NCBI GenBank assembly: GCA_964605575.1
Contig: CAZSDG010000039.1
Span: 1-8,763 of the forward strand
Length of the DNA: 8,763 bases
Reading direction: 5' to 3'
DNA from: JAAZHN01 sp964605575
GTDB taxonomy: Bacteria > Bacillota_I > Bacilli_A > RF39 > UBA660
In this document: positions 1-6,265 of the stretch, piece by piece
Layout: every line of letters starts with the position of its first letter
Numbering within the stretch: position 1 is the stretch's first letter
The notes under the pieces: model-generated
Told to the model about the DNA's origin: nothing
The model's input: the letters and a program-made list of their open reading frames with translations, nothing else
Databases searched by the model: none
Made by a program: the position numbers and the translations under genes

Positions 1-1020
1 GTTTTTAAGAAAAGTGGAGAGAGTAATATAGTTGAGAAAATAGGAAAATTAGAGATGGGAATAAATAAAGATATTTCTGATTTTCGTTATGGAATGTCTA
101 CTGATAATCGTAAAGAGTTTGATGCTTTAGTTGAAAGATTAGATCGTAAATTAAATCAAATTGATGAGAAGATCAATTTAAGATTAGATGCTAATTTTGA
201 GAAGACTAATAAAACTTTTAGTGATGTTTTAACTCGTTTAACTAAGATAGATGAAGCTCAAAAGAAAATTGATATGTTATCGACTGATATAGTTTCTTTA
301 CAAAGTGTTTTAACTGATAAGAAGACTAGAGGGACATTTGGAGAAGTTAATTTAAATTATATACTTAGTAATATATTTGGTGAAAATAACACAAGTGTTT
401 ATGAACTACAAAAAAAATTACCTAATGAGATGATCGTGGATGCTATACTTTATGCTCCAGAACCTTTAGGGACAATCGCGATTGATTCTAAATTTCCTTT
501 AGAAAATTATCAAAAAATGACTGATAAAACATTATCTAAAGAGGTAAGAGATTTGGCTGAGAAAAGTTTTAAAATTGATATGAAGAAACATATTGATGAT
601 ATAGCTAATAAGTATATAGTTAAGGGCTATACATCTAATGAAGCGATTATGTTTTTACCAGCTGAGGCAATATTTGCAGAGATTAATGCTTATCATAGTA
701 ATATAATTACTTATGCATATAATAAAAAGGTTTGGATTACATCACCAACTACTTTAATGAGTACTTTAACAGTAATTAGTATGATTTTAAAAGATATGGA
801 AAGAGATAAGTATACGAAGGTAATTCATGAAGAATTGGGTAAATTAAGTGATGAGTTTACAAGATATCGTGAACGTTGGGATAAGTTAGCTAAATCGATT
901 GATACAGTGGGTAGGGAAGTAAAAGATATTCATATAACCACAGAAAAAATTACTAATCGATTTAATTCGATTAATAATGTGGAAATAGAAGAAAGTCTCT
1001 TAGAAGAAAATAAAGATTGA
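1..1020 (+). CDS. rmuC: DNA recombination protein RmuC (5'-truncated by window edge)
   Basis: RmuC-family protein, thought to limit recombination between inverted repeats and to carry a PD-(D/E)XK nuclease-like fold; its biochemistry is poorly defined. The frame is open from base 1, so the ATG at 55 is probably an internal Met and the true start lies upstream. Family members usually begin with a membrane helix followed by a coiled coil; the helix is not in this window. Visible, numbered from base 1: a charged heptad-like coiled coil at about 20-105, then the conserved RmuC core opening with KTRGTFGEV (about 108-116) and containing IDSKFPLENYQKM (about 161-173), a family hallmark. The acidic residue in GEV, the Asp in MIVDA and the DSK motif fit a PD-(D/E)XK-like site, which is inference. 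It ends in TGA and overlaps the convergent uppP by 21 bp. Confidence 0.93.
   Translation, partial: VFKKSGESNIVEKIGKLEMGINKDISDFRYGMSTDNRKEFDALVERLDRKLNQIDEKINLRLDANFEKTNKTFSDVLTRLTKIDEAQKKIDMLSTDIVSLQSVLTDKKTRGTFGEVNLNYILSNIFGENNTSVYELQKKLPNEMIVDAILYAPEPLGTIAIDSKFPLENYQKMTDKTLSKEVRDLAEKSFKIDMKKHIDDIANKYIVKGYTSNEAIMFLPAEAIFAEINAYHSNIITYAYNKKVWITSPTTLMSTLTVISMILKDMERDKYTKVIHEELGKLSDEFTRYRERWDKLAKSIDTVGREVKDIHITTEKITNRFNSINNVEIEESLLEENKD
954..973 (-). terminator. possible weak terminator of uppP, inside rmuC
   Basis: A perfect 7-bp inverted repeat, TAATCGA (954-960) and TCGATTA (967-973), has a 6-base loop. Read on the minus strand it lies about 27 bases past the uppP stop and is followed, after GTAA, by six T residues. 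The four-base gap before the T run makes this a weak candidate. It lies entirely within rmuC coding sequence. Confidence 0.3.
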
Positions 1021-1803
1021 TAAACTTAAAATTAAACAGTAAAGGGCAAAGATAATAAGTTTGCCTTTTTTGACAATGTTAGATAAAAATTTATATGAGA
1101 TTAGTGTTGCTAGTAGACTTAAGAGTAGACCAACTGAGTAAGGTAAGAATACTTTGCTTAATGAACCAGTTTTAACTATATCTAAGACCCCTAGTAACAT
1201 AGTTGCAAGACTTACTGGAATGTATAGTATAAAGGTAAATTTTAGAGCTGTTTCTCTTTTTAAATCTCTAGCTAAACAGCCAACTAAAGTCATACCACTA
1301 CGGCTTATCCCTGGGATAATTGCTAATATTTGAAATAAACCTATAATAATTGCATCTTTATAAGTTAAATCATGATCAGTTTTTTTACCTTTTATTTTTC
1401 TAACTAAAAATAATGAAATAGCAGTAATTAAAAATGAGATAGCTAAGATATTCATACTACCTAATTTATTCTCAATTATATCTTTAGTTAAATAGCCAAC
1501 TATTCCAATCGGAATAGTTGCGATTATTATCAGCAAACAATATTTAAAATTAAGAAAATTTTCTTTTTTATTTTGGGTAAATATATAGGCAAAAAAACTT
1601 TTTATTAATTTAATTAAGTCTTTACGAAATATAAATAATATAGCTAATAAAGAACCAAAATTAACAATAATATCAAAATTTAAATCACTAAGATTTTGGA
1701 TGTTGAATATTGCTTTGAATAGTTTTAAGTGACCACTTGAAGAGACAGGGATTGGTTCTGTAAAACCTTGGATTAAACCAAGGATTGCATAGCGAATATC
1801 CAT
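1000..1803 (-). CDS. uppP: undecaprenyl-diphosphatase UppP (BacA)
   Basis: Integral membrane phosphatase that converts undecaprenyl pyrophosphate to the monophosphate, recycling the lipid carrier for peptidoglycan and other wall polymers; overproduction gives bacitracin resistance in known systems. The protein has 267 residues, normal for the family. Motif 1 is at residues 12-25 (Q12...E16, then PVSSSGH), matching the (E/Q)XXXE plus SSSGH pattern; motif 2 is PGISRSGMT at 164-172 with the conserved Arg168. Several hydrophobic helices span the length, and the C-terminal helix (about 247-265) fits the family, so the final codons overlapping rmuC look genuine. The ATG lies one base after the trpS stop, with AGGAG and AGG sequences just upstream inside trpS, suggesting a trpS-uppP operon with coupled translation. 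Confidence 0.95.
   Translation of the reverse strand: MDIRYAILGLIQGFTEPIPVSSSGHLKLFKAIFNIQNLSDLNFDIIVNFGSLLAILFIFRKDLIKLIKSFFAYIFTQNKKENFLNFKYCLLIIIATIPIGIVGYLTKDIIENKLGSMNILAISFLITAISLFLVRKIKGKKTDHDLTYKDAIIIGLFQILAIIPGISRSGMTLVGCLARDLKRETALKFTFILYIPVSLATMLLGVLDIVKTGSLSKVFLPYSVGLLLSLLATLISYKFLSNIVKKGKLIIFALYCLILSLSIFIFF
1041..1071 (+). terminator. rho-independent terminator of rmuC, embedded in uppP
   Basis: AAAGGGCAAA (1041-1050) pairs with TTTGCCTTTT (1060-1069) in a 10-bp stem with one G-T wobble and a 9-base loop, running into six T residues (1066-1071). It starts 21 bases after the rmuC TGA, the expected place for an intrinsic terminator. The same bases on the other strand encode residues near 246-256 of UppP, so the hairpin and a conserved membrane protein share sequence. 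Confidence 0.75.
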
Positions 1804-1804
1804 A

Positions 1805-2791
1805 TTATCTTCCTACTCCTACTTTTAATCTTATTTCTTCATATTTTTTCTTGGCAATAGCTGTTGATTTTTCTCTTCCCTCATCAAGAACTTTATCAAT
1901 TAATCCTGAATCATTTACTTCTTTGTATTTTGTTTGTAAATCAGTTAGAAAGTTTACTAAGACATCCGCGACAGCTTTCTTAAATGTTCCATAATTTGCT
2001 TCTTTAAATTCTAGTTCAATCTCATCAATTGTTTTGTTTGTCAATTCGCTGTAAATTGTCATCAAGTTGGAAATTCCCGGTTTATTTTGTTCGTCAAACT
2101 TGACAGATGATTCCGAATCAGTAACAGCACTCATAATTTTTTTTCTTGATATTTCTGGATCATCTAGAAGAATAATACTGCCTTTGTCATTTGGATCGCT
2201 TTTACTCATTTTTTTAGTCGGATCTTGTAAATCTTTAATTTTGTCGCCGCTTTCTTTTATTACTGGTTCAGGAATAATAAATGATTCTCCGTATCGATAA
2301 TTAAATCTTTCGGCAATGTTTCTAGCTAATTCAACGTGTTGTTTTTGATCAAGACCAACAGGAACAATATTAGGATCATAAATTAGGATATCGGCAGCCA
2401 TTAATACAGGGTAAGTAAATAGTCCACATCCGATTGATTCATTCGGCCCTTTATCTAATTTATCTTTATATTGTGTCATTCTTGATAATTCACCCATTGT
2501 TGAGTTGCACTCTAATATCCAACTTAACTGAGCATGATATGGATTTTCTGATTGAATAAAGATTGTATTTTTATTAGGATCTAATCCACAAGCTAAATAT
2601 ACTCCAACAATCGCTCTAATTTTTTTTCTTAATTCCTCTGGATCATTATAGACAGTTAGGGCATGTAAATCCGCCACGAATACAAAGCTATTATACTCAT
2701 TTTGTCTTTCAACAAATTGTTTAATTGCTCCGATATAGTTACCAATTGTTAAATAACCAGTTGGTTTTATTCCAGATAATAATATTCCCAT
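1805..2791 (-). CDS. trpS: tryptophanyl-tRNA synthetase
   Basis: Class Ic aminoacyl-tRNA synthetase that charges tRNA-Trp in the cytoplasm using ATP. The protein has 328 residues, the normal bacterial TrpS length. The N-terminal SGIKPTG (6-12) and the HIGH-equivalent TIGN (15-18) lie in the Rossmann fold; KMSKS is intact at 194-198 within KKMSKSDPN. Also present are the TrpS-typical GLDQKQH (146-152) and a conserved C-terminal helical region. The start is ATG with AGGTG (2799-2803) seven bases upstream. It is transcribed divergently from rluB and followed after one base by uppP. The leader is too short to hold a T-box element, unlike trpS in many Firmicutes. Confidence 0.97.
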   Translation of the reverse strand: MGILLSGIKPTGYLTIGNYIGAIKQFVERQNEYNSFVFVADLHALTVYNDPEELRKKIRAIVGVYLACGLDPNKNTIFIQSENPYHAQLSWILECNSTMGELSRMTQYKDKLDKGPNESIGCGLFTYPVLMAADILIYDPNIVPVGLDQKQHVELARNIAERFNYRYGESFIIPEPVIKESGDKIKDLQDPTKKMSKSDPNDKGSIILLDDPEISRKKIMSAVTDSESSVKFDEQNKPGISNLMTIYSELTNKTIDEIELEFKEANYGTFKKAVADVLVNFLTDLQTKYKEVNDSGLIDKVLDEGREKSTAIAKKKYEEIRLKVGVGR

Positions 2792-2809
2792 TTTTCTTCA
2801 CCTAAGTAG

Positions 2810-2815
2810 ATTATA
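2810..2815 (-). promoter_or_regulatory. trpS-uppP promoter (-10 box)
   Basis: A perfect TATAAT lies on the minus strand 18 bases upstream of the trpS ATG, with G at the extended -10 position. No clear -35 is seen at 17 bp spacing (TAGATT, 2833-2838). The predicted transcript start (about 2803) falls at the edge of the AGGTG ribosome-binding site, giving a leader of roughly 11 bases. Confidence 0.55.
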
Positions 2816-2856
2816 CCGAATAAATCCTAATAAATCTATCTATAATTGGTTATAAC

Positions 2857-2865
2857 TGCTATAAT
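2857..2865 (+). promoter_or_regulatory. rluB promoter, extended -10
   Basis: TGCTATAAT is a perfect extended -10. A second TATAAT lies at 2841-2846. With the extended box, transcription would begin near 2872, leaving a leader of about 10 bases that still carries GGTGA. This decides the rluB start: TTG (2846) and ATG (2870) would lie upstream of the transcript start. Confidence 0.6.
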
Positions 2866-2881
2866 ATTAATGGTGATTTCT

Positions 2882-3592
2882 ATGGAAAGATTACAAAAAT
2901 TTATTGCCTCATCAGGTATTTGTTCAAGAAGAAATGCTGAGGAATTAATTACTTCAGGCAAGGTAAAAGTTAATGGAATAGTTATAACTGAACTTGGTAC
3001 AAAGGTTTCTTTTGAAGATATAGTTTTAGTTAATAATAAAAGAATAGTTTATGAAAAAAAAGTATATTATATGTTGAATAAGCCAAGAGGTTATATTAGT
3101 TCTGTTAGTGATGATAAGGGTAGAAAAACTGTTATTGAATTAATTGCTGATCAAAGAAGAATATTTCCAATTGGTAGACTTGATTATGAAACAACAGGCT
3201 TGTTACTTTTGACTAATGATGGTGAATTTGCTAACAAATTAATGCATCCTAAAAATGAAGTCCCCAAAACTTATGTGGCCAAAGTTGAAGGTAAAATGAC
3301 AATGGATACTTTATTTGGGTTAAGAAAAAGTGTTGAAGTTGATGGAATAAAAATAATTCCTAAACAAGTAAAAATAAAATCATATGATAAAAAAACTGAA
3401 ACTAGTATTGTAAAAATAACTTTGGTGGAGGGTCAGAATCATATTGTTAAGAAAATATTTTCTAGTGTTAAACATCCGGTTATAAAATTAAAAAGAGAAG
3501 AATATGGTAATTTAACCTTAGGTCAATTAAAATCCGGTGAATACAGAGAATTAACTGAAGCTGAAATAAATGATTTAACAAAAAAGAAGTAA
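2882..3592 (+). CDS. rluB: RluB-type rRNA pseudouridine synthase (S4 domain plus catalytic domain)
   Basis: Isomerises a uridine in 23S rRNA to pseudouridine; the RluB/RsuA family acts on the large- or small-subunit RNA, and the exact target here is inferred. The protein has 236 residues. An S4 RNA-binding domain occupies about 1-60 (MERLQKFIASSG start, SRRNAEELI). The catalytic domain follows, with NKPRGY at 66-71 and the motif GRLDYETTGLLLLTNDGE at 98-115 holding the catalytic Asp101. The C-terminal EGQNHIVKKIF (183-193) is a diverged form of the usual EGRNRQVRRMF. The ATG at 2882 is chosen because it matches the canonical N-terminus, has GGTGA five bases upstream and sits just after the promoter. 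Its 3' end forms part of a terminator shared with the ferredoxin gene. Confidence 0.93.
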   Translation: MERLQKFIASSGICSRRNAEELITSGKVKVNGIVITELGTKVSFEDIVLVNNKRIVYEKKVYYMLNKPRGYISSVSDDKGRKTVIELIADQRRIFPIGRLDYETTGLLLLTNDGEFANKLMHPKNEVPKTYVAKVEGKMTMDTLFGLRKSVEVDGIKIIPKQVKIKSYDKKTETSIVKITLVEGQNHIVKKIFSSVKHPVIKLKREEYGNLTLGQLKSGEYRELTEAEINDLTKKK

Positions 3593-3605
3593 TAATACTT
3601 CTTTT
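3582..3605. terminator. bidirectional terminator shared by rluB and the ferredoxin gene
   Basis: A perfect 10-bp inverted repeat, AAAAGAAGTA (3582-3591) and TACTTCTTTT (3596-3605), has a 4-base loop. On the plus strand TTTT then ATTG follows the stem; on the minus strand the downstream arm gives a T run interrupted only by one G, the stronger direction. The hairpin includes the last Lys codons and most of the stop codon of rluB and part of the ferredoxin stop. Confidence 0.7.
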
Positions 3606-3801
3606 ATTGTGCATCCTCAATTGTTATTGCAGCGACAGGACAAGATTCCATTGCCTCAACAGTTAATTCATCAACACTTTCAACTTCTTCTTTAACAGGT
3701 ACTGAAATTCCCATATCATCTGGTTGAAAAGCCTCAGGTGCAATTTGATAACATGCTCCACAAGCGATACAAGTAGCAGCATTAACTTCTATTTTTTTCA
3801 T
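3604..3801 (-). CDS. single-cluster [4Fe-4S] ferredoxin
   Basis: Small acidic cytoplasmic electron carrier with one [4Fe-4S] cluster. Its 65 residues contain the CxxCxxC motif at Cys11, Cys14 and Cys17 and the fourth ligand Cys54 followed by Pro55, with no second cysteine set, so this is the monocluster type common in Firmicutes. About 36 residues of acidic sequence separate the ligand groups, as expected. The start is ATG with a perfect AGGAGG (3806-3811) four bases upstream. It is transcribed alone, convergent with rluB and divergent from the 3908 gene. No redox partner is adjacent, so its electron donor and acceptor cannot be named. Confidence 0.95.
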   Translation of the reverse strand: MKKIEVNAATCIACGACYQIAPEAFQPDDMGISVPVKEEVESVDELTVEAMESCPVAAITIEDAQ

Positions 3802-3820
3802 AAATCCTCCTTATTAATTT

Positions 3821-3849
3821 ATTATAACGTTTTTGTTAACCCAGTGCAA
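3821..3849 (-). promoter_or_regulatory. ferredoxin promoter
   Basis: On the minus strand TTGCAC (3844-3849) and a perfect TATAAT (3821-3826) are separated by 17 bases, with G at the extended -10 position. Transcription would start about 12 bases upstream of the AGG AGG ribosome-binding site. Confidence 0.65.
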
Positions 3850-3875
3850 TAAATGTTTAATATACTTAACACATA

Positions 3876-3884
3876 TGTTATACT
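3876..3884 (+). promoter_or_regulatory. promoter of the 3908 gene cluster, extended -10
   Basis: TGTTATACT is an extended -10, with a poor -35 candidate TTTAAT (3856-3861) at 17 bp spacing. It predicts a start near 3891, keeping the GGAGG site at 3896-3900. A TATAAT at 3890-3895 is less likely because transcription from it would begin after the ribosome-binding site. Confidence 0.5.
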
Positions 3885-3907
3885 TTATCTATAATGGAGG
3901 ATTTAAT

Positions 3908-4738
3908 ATGAGCAGTAGAATGGACAAATATCATAATAATCCAAAAAAATTAGAAAAAAGAACTGAAAGAAACGAAGAATTATATAAAAACATTAATAAA
4001 AGCACAATTGAGGATTACAATATAAATTCAAATGTTTCTGTTTTAGATGTGCCAGGAAACGAAATTGATATTGAAAAAATAAAAGAATTATTAGATCAGA
4101 AATACCAAAATCCCATTAAAAGAAAGTCAATCGAAATAGAATCTGATATTGAAGAGTTAATGCCAGATTTCGAAACTAAAGATTATGATTTGAGCAAAAT
4201 TTTAGAAAAAGCAAAATCGGAAAAAGTAATTGACTACGCAGAAGAAAGACTAAGAAAATTGCGTGATACTCAATATGATATATTAAATAATTTAAATTTA
4301 GAAACTCCAGAAGAAGAGCCAGAAGAGGAACCTACTGAGTTAGAAAAAGAATTATTAACAATGATTGAAACTATAACCAATAGAGAAAAAGAAACGGATA
4401 TAGTTCAACTTGAAGATATGAGTTCTTCATTAGAATTAGAGCTATTATCTGATTTAAAGGGGGATGATGATACCATTGTTGTCCCACCAATAACTGAAGA
4501 ACAAAAAATAGAATATGAAAAAACAAATTCGAAAGCAAAACCAAATAAGTTAGAAAATTCATTTTATACTGGTAAACTTAAGGTTAATGAAGCGGATTTC
4601 GAGGACTTTGAAGACTTAAAAAAAGAAATTAATAGTAATTCATTAACAATAAAAATTTTAGTAATCTTATTCTCTTTAGTTGTTCTTATTGCTTTATTGA
4701 TTCTTTTTGACAAAATATTTTCTTGGGGATTGTTTTAG
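3908..4738 (+). CDS. acidic tail-anchored membrane protein of unknown function
   Basis: Not a family I can name. The protein has 276 residues: a basic N-terminal stretch (about 5-32), a long acidic, probably disordered and helical cytoplasmic region with a Glu-Pro-rich segment (132-143) and an acidic run near 225-240, and one strong hydrophobic helix at about 248-267 followed by a nine-residue tail. There is no signal peptide, so the topology is probably N-inside, tail-anchored. The ATG at 3908 is chosen because GGAGG lies seven bases upstream; in-frame codons back to 3833 overlap the promoter. Its TAG stop overlaps the AGGAGG of yutD, so the two are very likely co-transcribed. A scaffold or adaptor role at the membrane is possible, but that is inference only. 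Confidence 0.85.
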   Translation: MSSRMDKYHNNPKKLEKRTERNEELYKNINKSTIEDYNINSNVSVLDVPGNEIDIEKIKELLDQKYQNPIKRKSIEIESDIEELMPDFETKDYDLSKILEKAKSEKVIDYAEERLRKLRDTQYDILNNLNLETPEEEPEEEPTELEKELLTMIETITNREKETDIVQLEDMSSSLELELLSDLKGDDDTIVVPPITEEQKIEYEKTNSKAKPNKLENSFYTGKLKVNEADFEDFEDLKKEINSNSLTIKILVILFSLVVLIALLILFDKIFSWGLF

Positions 4739-4749
4739 GAGGTATAAGA

Positions 4750-5019
4750 ATGAAAGTAGTTATTAGGGAACAAAACTTTGAATTAATAAAAAATGAAAGA
4801 GAAGGCTTTGATTTAAAGGCCGTTGAAGAAAGATTGACAGATTTTTTTGATGGATATGATTATATTGTTGGCGACTGGTCATATGATAAATTAAGGCTAA
4901 AAGGTTTTAATGATAAGGGTAATAAATTCAATGACTATAAAAATGTTGATAGGTATATTATAGACAATTGTGCTTATGGGTGTAGGCATTTCATTTTAAA
5001 AAGAAATAAAGTTGAATAA
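4750..5019 (+). CDS. yutD: YutD family protein (DUF1027)
   Basis: Small conserved Firmicutes protein of unknown biochemical function. The protein has 89 residues. Recognisable family signature: D42-W43-x-Y45, then LRLKGF at 48-53, and near the C-terminus C74-x-YG-C78 followed by HFILKR (80-85). The two cysteines four residues apart could bind metal or form a disulphide, but no function has been established. The ATG at 4750 is preferred over the in-frame TTG at 4723, since a perfect AGGAGG (4737-4742) lies seven bases before it and overlaps the stop of the upstream gene, indicating coupled translation. An additional promoter follows before the next gene. Confidence 0.9.
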   Translation: MKVVIREQNFELIKNEREGFDLKAVEERLTDFFDGYDYIVGDWSYDKLRLKGFNDKGNKFNDYKNVDRYIIDNCAYGCRHFILKRNKVE

Positions 5020-5040
5020 CAAAAATCAATGTGTTAAAAT
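5012..5040 (+). promoter_or_regulatory. internal promoter for the DUF1292-like and LysM genes
   Basis: TTGAAT (5012-5017) and TAAAAT (5035-5040) are 17 bases apart, and the -10 is extended by TGT. The -35 overlaps the last codons of yutD. The predicted start near 5047 precedes the AGGGA ribosome-binding site at 5056-5060. Confidence 0.55.
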
Positions 5041-5067
5041 AATAATAGAATAGGTAGGGATGCTACA

Positions 5068-5364
5068 ATGTTAGAAAAAATAACTTTAACAAAAGATTCT
5101 GGAGAGGCTGTAGAAGTTGACCTAGTCAGTTTTTTTGAGTTAAGAAGTAACAAAAAGAAATACATTTTTTATACAAAAAACGAAGTAGTAGAAGAAGGCT
5201 ATGTGAAATTGTATATTTCTGAAGTTCTAGTTGAGGGCTTATCATTTAGATTAACTAGAATTATGAGCGATGAGGATTGGAATGCTATAAAATTAGTAAT
5301 GAGAAAAATATTAACAAACCAAATTAGTGATGAAATTAAATATTTAGAGGTAGGGGGCAGTTAA
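5068..5364 (+). CDS. DUF1292-like (YrzB-type) small protein
   Basis: A 98-residue cytoplasmic protein resembling DUF1292, a Firmicutes family without known function. The N-terminal beta-rich part has alternating hydrophobic residues, then KKYIFYTKN (30-38), the family's usual central strand, then further strands and a closing helix MSDEDWNAIKLVMRKIL (66-82), matching the typical Asp/Glu-Glu-Trp helix. The assignment rests on pattern, so the family call is moderate. The start is ATG with AGGGA seven bases upstream. It is one base from the next gene, so co-translation with the LysM protein is likely. A second protein of the same type is encoded at 7757-8029. Confidence 0.8.
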   Translation: MLEKITLTKDSGEAVEVDLVSFFELRSNKKKYIFYTKNEVVEEGYVKLYISEVLVEGLSFRLTRIMSDEDWNAIKLVMRKILTNQISDEIKYLEVGGS

Positions 5365-5365
5365 G

Positions 5366-6217
5366 ATGTCAATATTGTTTAAGGATTTTACAGATTCTAG
5401 AGAGTTATCAACACCAGTTGATTATATTAATACAATGGCTAAACAAAGAAGAGCGGAATTGGAAGCCGCTAAACAAAATGAGCCAATCGCAGAAGCTGAA
5501 GTTGAACAATTCGCTGTTTTAAATGAAACAAATCAAAATGTTGTAGAGCAACAGGCGCCTGCTACAGAACCTCAAGCTCAAGTTGCGCCACAACCTGAAG
5601 CAGGCTCAACTGGCAATATTTTTGATGCGCCGCAACCAGTAGCTGAGTCCACTGGTAATATTTTTGATGCACAAAGTACAGTCGAAGTAAATCCAACTCC
5701 AGAAGTGAAACCAGAACCAGCTGTTGAACCTGTTGCTATAGACTCGCAAGCTGTTTCGATTAATCCAGAACCTGTAACTAATCCAGTTGAAGTTGACTCT
5801 ATTCAACAAGAAGCTGCGGAAATTCAACCAGTTACAAATGATAATTCAGAAACAAAAGTCTTATCTGCAGAAGAAATTGGTGCAGAACAAGAGCAACCTA
5901 AAAAGCAAGAAGGAAAATTTCCAAGTGGACATTCAACAGTGTATAAAATCGAAGAAGGAGATAACGTTTATAATCTTTCATCTAAATGGGGAATATCTGC
6001 TGATGAAATCATTGATAAAAATGGTTTAACTCCAGTTGACGATTTAAAGCCAGGTGAACTATTAATTATTCCTTTTTCCGAAGATAAAATATCTAAAATT
6101 GAGTTAGAAATTTTTTCTGAACTTGCCCAAAAAGTTCAAACGGTAATTGCCAATCAAAAAGATAATAATTCTGGCACATATGGTCAATTATTAGATGTTG
6201 GTGAAATGAAACTATAA
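5366..6217 (+). CDS. soluble LysM-domain protein with disordered repeat-containing linker
   Basis: A 283-residue protein with one LysM domain at about 191-237 (TVYKIEEGDNVYNLSSKWGI opening, NGLTPVDDLKPGELLIIP end). LysM normally binds N-acetylglucosamine-containing polymers, peptidoglycan or spore structures. There is no signal peptide and no membrane helix: the start MSILFKDFTD is charged, so the protein is predicted cytosolic, unusual for LysM. Residues about 40-185 are rich in Pro, Glu, Gln, Ala and Val and probably disordered; they contain a 14-residue tandem repeat ending STGNIFDA. A helix follows the LysM domain (about 240-263). The ATG has AGGGGG (5352-5357) eight bases upstream and lies one base after the previous stop. 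Signal-less LysM proteins of the SafA/SpoVID type act in spore coat assembly, but there is no other evidence for that here. Confidence 0.88.
   Translation: MSILFKDFTDSRELSTPVDYINTMAKQRRAELEAAKQNEPIAEAEVEQFAVLNETNQNVVEQQAPATEPQAQVAPQPEAGSTGNIFDAPQPVAESTGNIFDAQSTVEVNPTPEVKPEPAVEPVAIDSQAVSINPEPVTNPVEVDSIQQEAAEIQPVTNDNSETKVLSAEEIGAEQEQPKKQEGKFPSGHSTVYKIEEGDNVYNLSSKWGISADEIIDKNGLTPVDDLKPGELLIIPFSEDKISKIELEIFSELAQKVQTVIANQKDNNSGTYGQLLDVGEMKL
5588..5671 (+). repeat. 42-bp tandem duplication in the LysM gene
   Basis: Two in-frame 42-bp units, 5588-5629 and 5630-5671, encode residues 75-88 and 89-102 of the LysM protein. The 14-residue units PQPEAGSTGNIFDA and PQPVAESTGNIFDA match at 12 positions. 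Their codons differ at several synonymous sites, so the duplication is either old or selected at protein level. Confidence 0.85.
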
Positions 6218-6218
6218 T

Positions 6219-6252
6219 AAAAAAACAAAAATAAAAAAATTTGTTTTTTTTT
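6219..6252 (+). terminator. possible weak terminator of the LysM gene
   Basis: Directly after the TAA stop an A-rich arm (6219-6229) can pair with a T-rich arm (6240-6250) in 11 bp containing one C-G pair, with a 10-base A-rich loop and nine T residues from 6244 to 6252. The single G-C pair makes it weak, though the long T tract and position suit transcription ending here. Confidence 0.45.
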
Positions 6253-6265
6253 GACAACTTGTCAA
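6251..6265. repeat. 15-bp palindrome upstream of tRNA-Arg
   Basis: TTGACAA-C-TTGTCAA is a perfect 7-bp inverted repeat around one central base. It directly abuts the tRNA-Arg -35 box (6266-6271). Its left half also contains a consensus TTGACA, which could pair with TATACT (6272-6277, 15 bp) or TACTAT (6274-6279, 17 bp). It may be an operator or an alternative -35; nothing here decides. Confidence 0.6.

Noticed and set aside
1..1020. Mycoplasma-type code (TGA = Trp)
   Set aside because: rmuC ends in TGA and every gene reads through at normal length with TGG for Trp, so the standard bacterial code fits.
1785..2300. Two plus-strand frames (1785-1994, 2067-2300)
   Set aside because: Both lie antisense to trpS, which has all class I synthetase motifs; no supporting start signals.
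2846..2881. Upstream TTG start for rluB adding 12 residues
   Set aside because: The added residues cover the extended -10 promoter and are not part of the conserved S4-domain N-terminus; ATG at 2882 has its own GGTGA.
3833..3907. Longer start (TTG at 3833) for the acidic tail-anchored protein
   Set aside because: The added 25 codons overlap divergent promoters and the GGAGG site lies before the ATG at 3908.
4371..4562. Minus-strand 63-codon reading frame
   Set aside because: Lies opposite the acidic tail-anchored gene, whose Glu/Asp-rich codons give an open antisense frame; no ribosome-binding site or family match.
5606..5827. Minus-strand 73-codon reading frame
   Set aside because: Lies inside the low-complexity linker of the LysM gene; its Asn/Phe/Trp/Ser-rich product is a shadow of the repeated codons.
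5787..6029. Plus-strand 80-codon frame overlapping the LysM gene
   Set aside because: Lys/Gln-rich out-of-frame reading of LysM coding sequence, with no ribosome-binding site; the LysM frame holds the recognisable domain.
5366..6217. SafA or SpoVID spore coat protein
   Set aside because: Shares only a LysM domain and lack of signal peptide; the LysM is C-terminal, and no other sporulation gene is in the window, so the name is not assigned.
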